This document shows, piece by piece, positions 1 through 8,300 of a DNA stretch of 10,103 bases. This stretch comes from Acanthamoeba lenticulata (taxonomy: Eukaryota; Discosea; Longamoebia; Acanthamoebidae): NCBI GenBank assembly GCA_002179805.1, contig NAVB01001629.1, positions 1-10,103 of the forward strand, given 5' to 3'. A model generated the notes under the pieces. The model was not told where the DNA came from. It made no database searches and saw nothing but the letters and a program-made list of their open reading frames with translations. A program made the position numbers and the translations under genes. How positions within the stretch are numbered: position 1 is the stretch's first letter; every line of letters begins with the position of its first letter.

Positions 1-125
1 GCAAACCACCATTTTTTAAAATTAATATATATTTCATTAATATTAATTCTAGATAAATTGAACAAAAAACAAAACAAAACAAAACAAAAATAAAATAAAA
101 TTAGATAAAAATAGTCAAGACGCAC
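1..125 (-). other. AT-rich intron of the PH-IQ-DH gene (acceptor off the window)
   Basis: The DH reading frame stops making sense at a GTGCGT donor (125-120, minus strand). It is followed by almost pure A+T, with no acceptor before the left edge. The DH domain is incomplete at this point, so this is an intron rather than a 3' UTR. It includes an AAAAC pentamer run at about 63-90. Confidence 0.7.
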
Positions 126-1985
126 GAGGCTGTTGAAGATGGAGCCCAGGCGGCTGCCGGTTTGTGCGTAGGACGCGATGGCCGCCTGGAGCGCGGTGGC
201 CAGGCGCGAGTGGATCTTGAGGATCTGCTGGCTGTTGGTGCGCAGCTGCGTCAACTGCCTCGCCACCCGCCCAAGAGTGTGCGTGAGCTCATGTACGACC
301 CAAACAAACGCGCTGGACTCAAAAGCTTCTGGAAGCGCACGTCGAGGCGCGTGGTCTGGGACGACTGGGCGGCGTCGAGCCGTTCGTTGAGCTTGTCGAG
401 CGGCTGGAAGATGACCTCGATCGTGGTGAGGAGCAGCGCCACGTAGTTCTTCTCCGTCTGGACGATCTCCTCGGCCACGTTTCGCCTCTTGCGCGCCATC
501 GCCTCTGTCCGTCCGCCCGCACGCGACCGTGTCAGTCCCGAGCGAGCAAGCGCGCGCAGATAAGGGCGTGCGCGCACTGAGTTCGGCGTAGCGCCGCCGG
601 GCTCGGCGGCCCCGCACGACGGCCTGCAGCCTCGAGATGCCCCGCTCGACGGCCCGTGCGTTAAGCGGCTTGACTTCGGCCGAGGCCGCAGCCGCCGGAC
701 TCGTGGAGGCCTCGGCCGCCGCGGCTGGCGAGACCTCGGGCTTGACCCACGTCGGCGCCGACGTCGGGGCCTTGTTGGGCTCGGGCCGCTGCGGCCCCAC
801 CGTCGCCGTTGTCGCCGCCGCCGCTGCGGGCTCGGCGTTGGTCGTCGCCCGCCGTGGGGCGGCGGCCGCGGTGGTAGCCTTGAGCGCGCCCGCCTGCGGC
901 GTCGGCGGGGTGCTCGCCGAGGCCGACCTCGCGATGGCGCTGCCGCCGACGCTGCTGGGCCGCGCGGGCGGAGGCCGCGGCGAAGCCGATGGGCGCAACG
1001 ACAGCGGAGGCGGCGGGCGTGACGAAGCCACAGGCGATGACGTCGGACGCAGCGTCGAGGCTGTTGCCAAAGGCGATGACCCCGCGCGAGGCAAAGGACC
1101 CGACGGCGAAGGGCTCGACGCCGACGCCGACGGCGCAACGCGCGGCGACGGTTGCGCCAAGCGGTGGGAAGAAGTGGCGAGCACCGGGGTCGACCTCGTG
1201 GCGAGGTCCGGGGTCGAGGCCATGCGCAAAGGCCGCTGCTGTTGCTGGCCCGCCGCCGTCACGGGCAAGGCGCCTGAACCCGACCTCGCGAGGCCGGCGG
1301 TGGACGGGCCTCGCATCGGTGCCGTGCGTGGGGAGACCATCGGCGGCGGACGCGGGGAAGCGTTGTAGGCGCGCGGGGAGGGCGGGGCCGCTTCGGTGTC
1401 CACCGACGCGGTGAGTAGCGCGCGCATCCACATGCTCATCTCGGCCTCGGACTCGGCGTTGAACCGAAACACCTCGCCGCCGCCTCCTGCGCCCGAGTGC
1501 AAACACATGAGCGTTTGTGGTTTCTGCTCCAGCTGGCAGAACCAAGCAAGCATAGGCTCGGACGCGTACGCGTGGTGATGCGGAACACGTTGGCCTCGGC
1601 CGAGGCGACCGCGAGCCCCTGTGTGTCGGGCGTGTCCACAACGCCGCCGGCCACCAGCAGCGCTGCCTCGGGCCTGGCTTTCTACACGACAAATAGTATA
1701 GAACGATTAGATCTACACTTTCGCAAGAAGAAGCGGAAGGAGAAAAGGCCTTTGTTGGGGGGCGGGAGGCCGCACGACGTTATCGTTTGGGAAGCGGTAG
1801 AACCAGCCCTCGTGGAGCACGAAGAAGCGCCTCTGCCATGTGGTGTCGCTGTTGGCCCAGTTGAGGAAGCCAGCGACTGGGCGCGCACGGGGGGCGCTAT
1901 CGCCCCGAAGCGGAGGCTGCCGAGGTCCTATAAAACTGCCATGCTTCTGCTGCAGCACCGAGCCTTTGGGTGGGCCAGCGTCCAT
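126..1985 (-). CDS. RhoGEF with PH-IQ-DH order (partial, C-terminus off left edge)
   Basis: Predicted guanine nucleotide exchange factor for Rho/Rac GTPases. Exons, read on the minus strand: 1985-1779 (or to 1776), 1681-1570, 1486-578, 504-341 and 254-126. They join in one open frame of 507 codons and continue past the left edge. PH domain at about residues 37-132: a GFLNW...TWQRRFFVL start and an EVFRFNAESEAEM..W end, the usual last strand and helix. Residues about 135-390 are an Ala/Pro/Ser/Thr-rich linker. An IQ motif, LQAVVRGRRARRRY, lies at about 393-406 and would bind calmodulin or a light chain. DH conserved region 1 (NVAEEIVQTEKNYV) starts near 417; later helices (QILKIHSRLATAL, RLGSIFNSL) follow. 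Start: the first ATG of the frame that gives a complete PH domain. The linker frame is easily missed because both other minus frames are also open there. PH before DH is the reverse of the usual order. Substrate GTPase unknown. Confidence 0.85.
1929..1935 (+). promoter_or_regulatory. TATA-box-like TATAAAA upstream of the BTB gene
   Basis: A perfect TATAAAA on the plus strand, 74 bp before the in-frame ATG at 2003. It lies inside the first coding exon of the opposite gene. If used, transcription would begin near 1960 and give a short leader to the 2003 ATG. It may equally be chance, since it is also coding on the other strand. Confidence 0.3.
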
Positions 1986-2191
1986 GAACTCGAGACCAAA
2001 AAATGGCCACAACACCTTGTGCTTGCTCCGCCGCTTGTTTTGGTTTCAAACCGACAGTCCACAACAAGTCAGCCGCCTTCTTAAAGCTTGAACGTGATGA
2101 ATATTCAGTTCTGCAAAGTCGTCTACCGACAGTTCCAAGCTCGGGCGAAGAAGTTCCCCTCGTCCTCCCTGGGCTGGTGCTGATATTTATC
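1986..2191. promoter_or_regulatory. Shared upstream region of the divergent PH-IQ-DH and BTB genes
   Basis: This stretch lies between the predicted start codons of two genes pointing away from each other. It must hold both 5' UTRs and core promoters unless there are upstream non-coding exons. No clear TATA box is visible inside it on either strand. An in-frame ATG at 2003 on the plus strand may be the true BTB start, in which case only 17 bp separate the two coding regions. Confidence 0.45.
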
Positions 2192-5100
2192 ATGGATCTG
2201 GGCGGCACTGCCCGGGAGGCGGGCAAAAATCAACCGCAACAGCAGCAGCAACGATTGAGGGGCGCCTCGTCGGGCAGCAGCTTTCTCATCGATGCACTCA
2301 AGAAGACCAAGATGAGCAAGAAGCACAAGAAGCGGCAGTCCAAGAGCTCCTCCTCTCTTTTATCTTCTTCCTCTCCCTCCACCTCGCCGCCCTCGTCCCC
2401 GCCCGTGCCAACCGCATTCATGAATTCGTCGATGTTGTCCCCTCCGCGCTCGGATTTCTACAACGCGTCGGCCTCGTCCTCGTCCTCCTCGGTGCCGGCC
2501 GCCGCGGGCAGCCCATCGCCACCACTACCACAGCACCAGCTGACGCTGTCGGTGAGCCAGGGCACAGGCGACTGGTCGGCCACCTCCTCATCGCCTCCTG
2601 TCTCCACCTACTTTTCTGGTACGGCACATGATTGAACATGCGTCATGTTCACCATCATCATCGTCCTCACCAACCGCAACAACAACATGTCCATGTTGTG
2701 TCTCGGTTCCAGATTGGAGCGAGCCCGCCACGGGTGGTGGCAGATTCCTCCTGAACGCGAGCTTTGGGACGGACCGGTCGTCGTTCTCGGCCGGCAACCA
2801 CGACCAGCGCAGCAGCTGCGGCTCGACGTCGTTCTCGCCCGGCTCGTCGCCCTGCGGCCCGGCGTCGCCCTTCGCCACGGGCAGCGACGAGCCCGCCGGG
2901 TTGACGTCGCCCCGGTCCAGCGGCGGCAGCAGCAGCGGCAAGGCCAAGCGCCGGTCGTCCAAGAAGGCCAGCAAGGCCCACAAGAAGCGCGACGACTCGG
3001 GGCGCCGGGCGGGCCTCTCCACGTCGCCCTCCTCGACCTTGCAGCAGTTGTTGTTGTCATCATCGTCGTCGTCGCCATCTCTGGCGCTCAACACCTCGAC
3101 ATCATCCACGTTGGACATGCTCGTGCCCAACTCGGCGTCGACGTCGATGCCGTCATTGTCGACGACAACGACGACGACGATGACTGCTGCCTCGACGCCG
3201 AGCGTTTCGCCGCCGTCGCTGTTGTCATCCCTTCACCGCCGCAGCACGAGCGCCAGCGCTGCTGGGGTTGTCGACACGAATGCCAGCGAGGACGACGAGG
3301 GCCGCCTGGCCACCGCCAAGAGGGTCAAGCCCAAGCGCTGCGAGGCCGACATCTTTCGTGACGGCTTCCGCCACTTTCTCGAGAGTGGCGACTACACCGA
3401 CCTCACGCTCGAATGCGAGGTGCCGCCCCGGGTGCGCTGGCTTGACGACTGACTGACTGACTCCCTCACGCGTGTCAACGCAGGGCACAGAGTACCGCGT
3501 GCATCGGCTGCTGCTGGCCTACTCGTCCGAGTACTTCTCGCGGCTGCTGTTGTGCAACTTCCGCGAGGGCCGCCAGACGCGCATCCTCCTCCGCTTCCCC
3601 GACCCGGCCCGCGTCTTCCCGCTCGTCCTCCAGGTTGAGGCCCACGCGCTGCTGACGTCATCATCGTCATCGTCGTTTGCTGACGTCATCACGGGCGTGT
3701 GCGCAGTTCATCTACCAGGGCCATGTGACGATCGGGGAGGACAACGTGGTCCCGCTGCTGGCGATGGCCGACCACTACCTGGTGCAGGATCTGCACCAGC
3801 TGTGCAGTGATTACGTCCACCAGACGCTGTCGCGCGACAACGCGCTGCTGCGCCTGAAGCGCGCCATCGAGTTCAACAGCGAGGAGGTCCTCCACAAGTG
3901 CCTCCTCGTTGTGGCCAAGAATTTTTCGCATCCGGCGCTGGCCGCGGCCGACTACACGTTCCTCCCGGTCGAGGTCCTCATGCTGCTCCTCCACCACCGC
4001 TACCTGGCGATCAAGAGCGAGCACCACCTCTTCCACACCGTCTGCGCCTACGTCGGGGTTCTTGTCATTGCCACCGCTGTTGCTGACGTCAGCAACGCAA
4101 AAGGCTGACGTCACCCTCCTTGACGTGCAGGTGCATCGGGCCGCCCTGACCGAAGAGCAGATCAACGAGCTGATGGAGGCCGTCCGCTTCCGGTGGCTCT
4201 CCTACGAGCAGCTCGAGGAGGTCCGCTCGCTCGCTCGCGCCCTCTTCTGGTTGGGGGAAGCAAACGCGCATCGTTCTGACCTCCCGAAATCGTGTGTCAC
4301 ACAGGCGGCGCGCAACCCGCTGGTGCCGCGGCATCTCCTGGTGGAGGCCCTCTTGGCCATCGTCCGGGACCAGAAGCATCCGGACCTCAAGCAGTCCACA
4401 GACGACGACAACCCCAGGTTCGATTTTTCTTGCTTTTTAAAATATTTATTCTTTGTTTAGTAGAATTTACTAATATGTTAATATTCATTTTTAATTATTT
4501 TATTTTTATTTTTATTGGGCAGGCTGCAGGAGCGGGTCTCGTACGGGATCGAGTTCGAGCACCAGGCGGGCGTGGAGAACAACGACATCTTCTGGTGGAT
4601 CGGCACCAACTCGGGCACGGACTCGTGGCAGAACCCGGCCCTGTGCGGCCGCGTGAAGGTGACCATCTCGTCGATCGAGAAGGGCGACCACACCAGCGTC
4701 TTCTTCCAGGACCCGTCCGAGTTCTGGACCAAGGACGTCCCGGCCTCGTGGGTGCAGCTCGACCTCGGGCCCAACCGGGCCGTGGTGCCCACCTACTACG
4801 CGGTGCGGCACGGCGGCACCTTCAAGGCCGACAGCCTCCGCACGTGGGACTTTCAGGGCTCCGTCGACGGCACCACATGGTCGCTGCTCCGGCGCCACGT
4901 CAACGACGAGGTACCTTTTTCTTTCATTCTTTATTAATTTATTTATTCATTTTTTCCATAAAACTTACAAAAAAAAACAAACCAACAAACAAACCAACAA
5001 AAAAGTCCCTTAACGATTTGTTTGCGACGCACTCGTGGACGATCGAGGGCCAGACCAAGGCCTACCGCCTGTTCCGCATCCTTCAAACGGTGTGCATTTA

Positions 5101-5307
5101 ATTAATTCATTTATTGTTTATTTGTATTTTTACTGTTGCTTTTTTAAGCTGACCTGTCTGGTATGATGACGGGACCAGGGCCACAACTCGTCCAACCACA
5201 ACTTTTTGGTGCTGTCGGGGCTGGAGCTCTACGGCGCCCTCTACGAGGGCAACATCGACGAGATCAACCGCGACCTCCACGACGCCCACTACGGCGCATT
5301 CCCCTGA
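2192..5307 (+). CDS. BTB-BACK protein with C-terminal F5/8 type C-like domain
   Basis: Probable substrate adaptor of a cullin-3 ubiquitin ligase. That role is inferred from the BTB-BACK pair, not shown. Exons: 2192-2618, 2713-3419, 3484-3633, 3707-4057, 4131-4220, 4305-4417, 4523-4910, 5006-5089 and 5179-5307; all phases agree and give 812 aa. Residues 1-350 are Ser/Thr/Pro-rich with two basic clusters (KKTKMSKKHKKRQSK and KAKRRSSKKASKAHKKR), possible nuclear signals. BTB at about 355-465: DGFRHFLESGDYTDLTLE, YRVHRLLLAYSSEYF, FIYQGHV. BACK at about 467-605, including LMEAVRFRWLSYEQLEE and NPLVPRHLLVEALL. A discoidin/F5-8C-like fold at about 613-795: WVQLDLG, TYYAVRHGG, LRTWDFQGSVDGTTW, YRLFRILQTGHNSSNHNFLVLSGLELYG. 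The architecture resembles BTBD9-type proteins with a single C domain. An in-frame ATG at 2003 would add 63 residues. Confidence 0.9.
3447..3461 (+). repeat. (GACT)n run in BTB intron 2
   Basis: A short tetranucleotide repeat inside the 64-nt intron 3420-3483. It creates three overlapping CTGAC motifs, with A at 3452, 3456 and 3460, that is 31, 27 and 23 nt before the acceptor G. It may serve as a redundant branch-point region. Confidence 0.6.
3651..3688 (+). repeat. Two copies of GCTGACGTCA in BTB intron 3
   Basis: Exact 10-mers at 3651-3660 and 3679-3688, inside the 73-nt intron 3634-3706. Each contains the 8-bp palindrome TGACGTCA, the known consensus of CREB/ATF-type bZIP proteins. The second copy also places a CTGAC A 23 nt before the acceptor, so a branch-point role is possible. 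Confidence 0.7.
4082..4113 (+). repeat. Two copies of GCTGACGTCA in BTB intron 4
   Basis: Exact 10-mers at 4082-4091 and 4104-4113, inside the 73-nt intron 4058-4130. They match the pair in the previous intron. The second copy puts its CTGAC A 22 nt from the acceptor. Confidence 0.7.
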
Positions 5308-5375
5308 CTTGCGCCCCGAAAATAACAATAAACAATGAAATAAAATACAAAAATCAGATCTCTTTGGCCAGAGGG
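5308..5375. terminator. Tail-to-tail 3' region of the BTB and DH-PH genes
   Basis: Only 68 bp separate the two stop codons. On the plus strand AATAAA occurs at 5327-5332 and again at 5339-5344, fitting poly(A) signals for the BTB mRNA 20-40 nt after its stop. No AATAAA is seen on the minus strand here. The DH-PH mRNA must either use a variant signal or run into the BTB exon. Confidence 0.55.
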
Positions 5376-8300
5376 TCAGTCCGTCGAGCTGGTGCGGTTG
5401 AGCAGGTGTTGCGCCACTTCGCCGCTCTTTCGGCGGATGCGGGCCACCTTCTGCTCCACGCGTCGGTACACCGACGGACGCGGCGGCACGGCGGCTGCAA
5501 CAGGCTGCTGCTCCTCGCCCACCGTCGATGGCGTGGCCAGGCGCTCCTGCGTCAGCCGGCCCACCCAGCGTCAGGGATCGGATCACATCCCAACAATGTT
5601 TGCGCTTCATTGAGGGCCGGCGGCGAGTACGTCTGTGCGGGACCGGGACGGCACCGGCGCAAACACCGGGCGGGGCGGGAGGCTTGACGAGCGCGAAGGC
5701 CGCACCTGCAGGTTGACCAGCTTCCACGAGCCTGTCGTATGTGTTTATGTGTGAGACAAGAAGGTCGTCCGAGAGCCCACGGGCACCGGGCGGGGCCGAG
5801 CGCAAGCACGTACGCGAGCAGAGGCGCTGGAGCTTCTCGATCCATTCGTCCTTGTCCGCCGTGGAGGGCGCGCGCAGGTAGAGCGCCGGTGCGGCGCCGC
5901 CATCGTCTCCGCCATTGTTGTCGCCAACATCGTTCTTGTTGTTGTTGTGATCATCCTCGCCATCCTCGCCGTCATCATCGTCGTCGGCCTCCAGCCGGCC
6001 CTGCTGGTCTGCCAGCCCAAAGACGCCGTCGCCGCCTGCCTCGACCGCGGTTGGGAATGAGCCAAAGAGCGAAGCGGGACTTGGAAGTGCGTTGACGACG
6101 AACCAAAGGCGGCAATGTCGGGGCCATCGGCCCGGGGCACGATGTGTTTGAGCTCGAACAGGTACTCGAAGCGGAACGAGTCGCCCCGCTTCCTCGTGCA
6201 CAGCTGGCGCACACGCACGCACACACACACACATGCGAGTGAGGCGCATGTGCGGGACAAGGCGGCGGTGGGGCGGTACCAGGATGTCGTCAAAGAGGAA
6301 AAAGTAGCGCGACTCGAACCGGCGGGAGGCGAGGCCCGTGCATACCTGCAGCGGGCCCTCGTGCTCGTAACTTCGCGACACGCGGTCGAATAGGTTCTGC
6401 CCATCACGCACCACCACCGCCAGTCAGCCCGTCAGCTCACCCACGACGACGGTCACGATGACGATGACGATGACGACGAGAACGACGACGACGAGAGAAC
6501 GCACGATGGGGGTGTCGCGGGAGCCGAAAACGAGGCTGCGGTGAACGCGAAACAACTGCTCCATGTTCTCCTCCCGGCGGCGGCTCTCGTCGACGGTCCG
6601 GTTGATCTCCTTGATGTTCAGCAGCAGCCTCTGCAGCTTCTCGTGCTCCTCAGCGCTCGCCTCGCTGGCCGTGGCCGTCTTGGTCGTCTGCCGCACCAAG
6701 TCCTGCACGCCGCCGTGATCGTCATCAGCATCAGCATCATCACCATCAAAGTCGTCGTCGTCGTCGTCGTCAGCCACAGCGAGGCCGACGAGGCGACGGG
6801 GGCGGGGGCGTCGCACGGTGAGGAGGAGCTCGTAGCGGGGCAGGCGCTGGATGGGGAGGATCAGGAGCGACTCGGCGTCGGCGCCGGCCTTGCGGAAGGC
6901 CTCGTCCAGGAAGCGCCGGAAGCGGCCGTTGGCCCGCGTGAGCTTGAGCAGCAGGTCGATGGCCCGCGGGTGCTTGTTCACGTATTGCGTGTGGAGCTGA
7001 GGACACACGTGCGCACGTGTGCGTTCTTGAGTTTGCCGCACGACACGACACGACACGACACGACACGACACGAGCGCACGACACGCGCGGGGGGGGGGGC
7101 ACCTTGAGATACGGAACGAAGAAGGAGAAGGCGTCGGCAAAGGAGGCGTTGCTGTGCTCGGCTTTTTTGAATTCCTCGAGCAGCTCCCGGTGCATGTGGT
7201 ACAGCGGCACCACCCTGTGTGTTGCACGACACGACACGAGCGCACGACACATACGCGCCAAGAATGTCAAGCACGCGCGATGAGCAATCAAGAATGCCAA
7301 GCACGCGTGACGCAGTACCGGCCGAAGATGAGGTCGACTTGGGCGGTCGAGATGAGGGCGCGGTGCTCGTCGGCCGCCAGCGCCTTCAGCGGGTTGAGGA
7401 AGACCTGGATCGTGGTGTCGAGCTGCCGCACATAGCTGGCTTCCGTGTCGATGAACTCCTGGCGCAGCGCCCTTTTATCAATTAATATGCTATTAGTTTT
7501 AAAAAATAAAAAAAAACAAAACGGATTAAAAACAAAAATGAAAAAAAGTAAAAAGGTACCGGGCTGGGTCGGTTCCGGCGAGCGGCACGATGCGGTCGCG
7601 GTTCTGCGGGGAGGGCGGCTGTTGTCGCGGGGTGAGGGTCTTCCACACGAACACGGGCTCGGACTTCTTGGCCGCGCCCAGTTGGCGACGACGAGCCGCC
7701 CAGGACCCTTCCTCGCCGTCGCTGTCTCCGCCGCTGTCGCCGTCCGCCTCTTCGTTCTTTGCTTCGTTTTCGTTCTTTTGCCGGGCGAACGTGTGGCCGG
7801 CCAGGCGCTGGTGGCCGCGGTTCATGGCGTGGTACAGCCGAATCGTGCCGCCCCCGCCTCCCTTCCTCGGCTTACGAGCGGCGCCACCGCTCGAGGCCTC
7901 GCGCCCGCCGCTGCCGCCCACGGCCTGCGCCTCGGTGCCAAGGCGCAGGGTGAGGTCCCGCATGTAGTCCTTCATCACGCGCAGGTCAACTTCCACCTCG
8001 CAGGCTTCATCTTCTACTCGAGTGGCATCTTGTTGTTGTTCGACGTCTTGGCCTGAGCTGCCGCCGCGAGAGGCGAGGGGCACGGCGTCCATCGACGAGA
8101 AGGAGCTGAGCATTGTTCGAGCGCCCTTTCCCATCTGCGCAAACATGATGATCGAGCCCGAGCTTGTGGTGCTGACTTGATCATCATTGCCGTCTGAATC
8201 GCCTTCTCCTTCTCCGTGTCCATTTCTACTCTCCTCGAGGTCATCTTCTTCGGGCTTGGATACCACCACAGCAAACCGCCTCGTTTTGCTGTTCGTTGGG

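Noticed and set aside
1..125. The AT-rich left end as the 3' UTR of the PH-IQ-DH gene
   Set aside because: There is no stop codon in the DH frame before the donor, and the DH domain is only about half complete at that point.
637..1368. A plus-strand open frame of 243 codons, Ala/Gly/Asp-rich
   Set aside because: It is antisense to the PH-IQ-DH linker exon and is explained by the lack of stops in GC-rich coding DNA. No motif or recognisable gene context.
1487..1569. An apparent frameshift in the PH domain after FRITT
   Set aside because: An 83-nt intron with a GTACGC donor, a CAG acceptor and matching phase 1 removes it and leaves a normal strand-turn-strand (FRITTRGGGEVFRF).
661..1692. A long minus-strand open frame (343 codons) across the GC-rich region
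   Set aside because: Its product is Arg/Gly/Ala-rich without domain logic. A different minus frame over the same bases continues the PH domain (EVFRFNAESEAEM) and reads without a stop to the IQ motif. High GC removes stops from all three frames.
2588..3361. Several overlapping frames on both strands within BTB exon 2
   Set aside because: All are shadows of the Ser/Thr-rich coding frame, which alone joins in phase to exon 1 and to the BTB domain.
5107..6417. A minus-strand open frame of 436 codons
   Set aside because: It joins true PH exons with intron sequence and runs past the real stop at 5376 into the antisense of the BTB last exon. Splicing to other frames restores the PH order and the C-terminus.
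7027..7310. CGACA and 19-bp repeats as a CRISPR-like or mobile-element array
   Set aside because: The units are very short, lie inside introns of one gene, and have no regular spacers, terminal inverted repeats or transposase.
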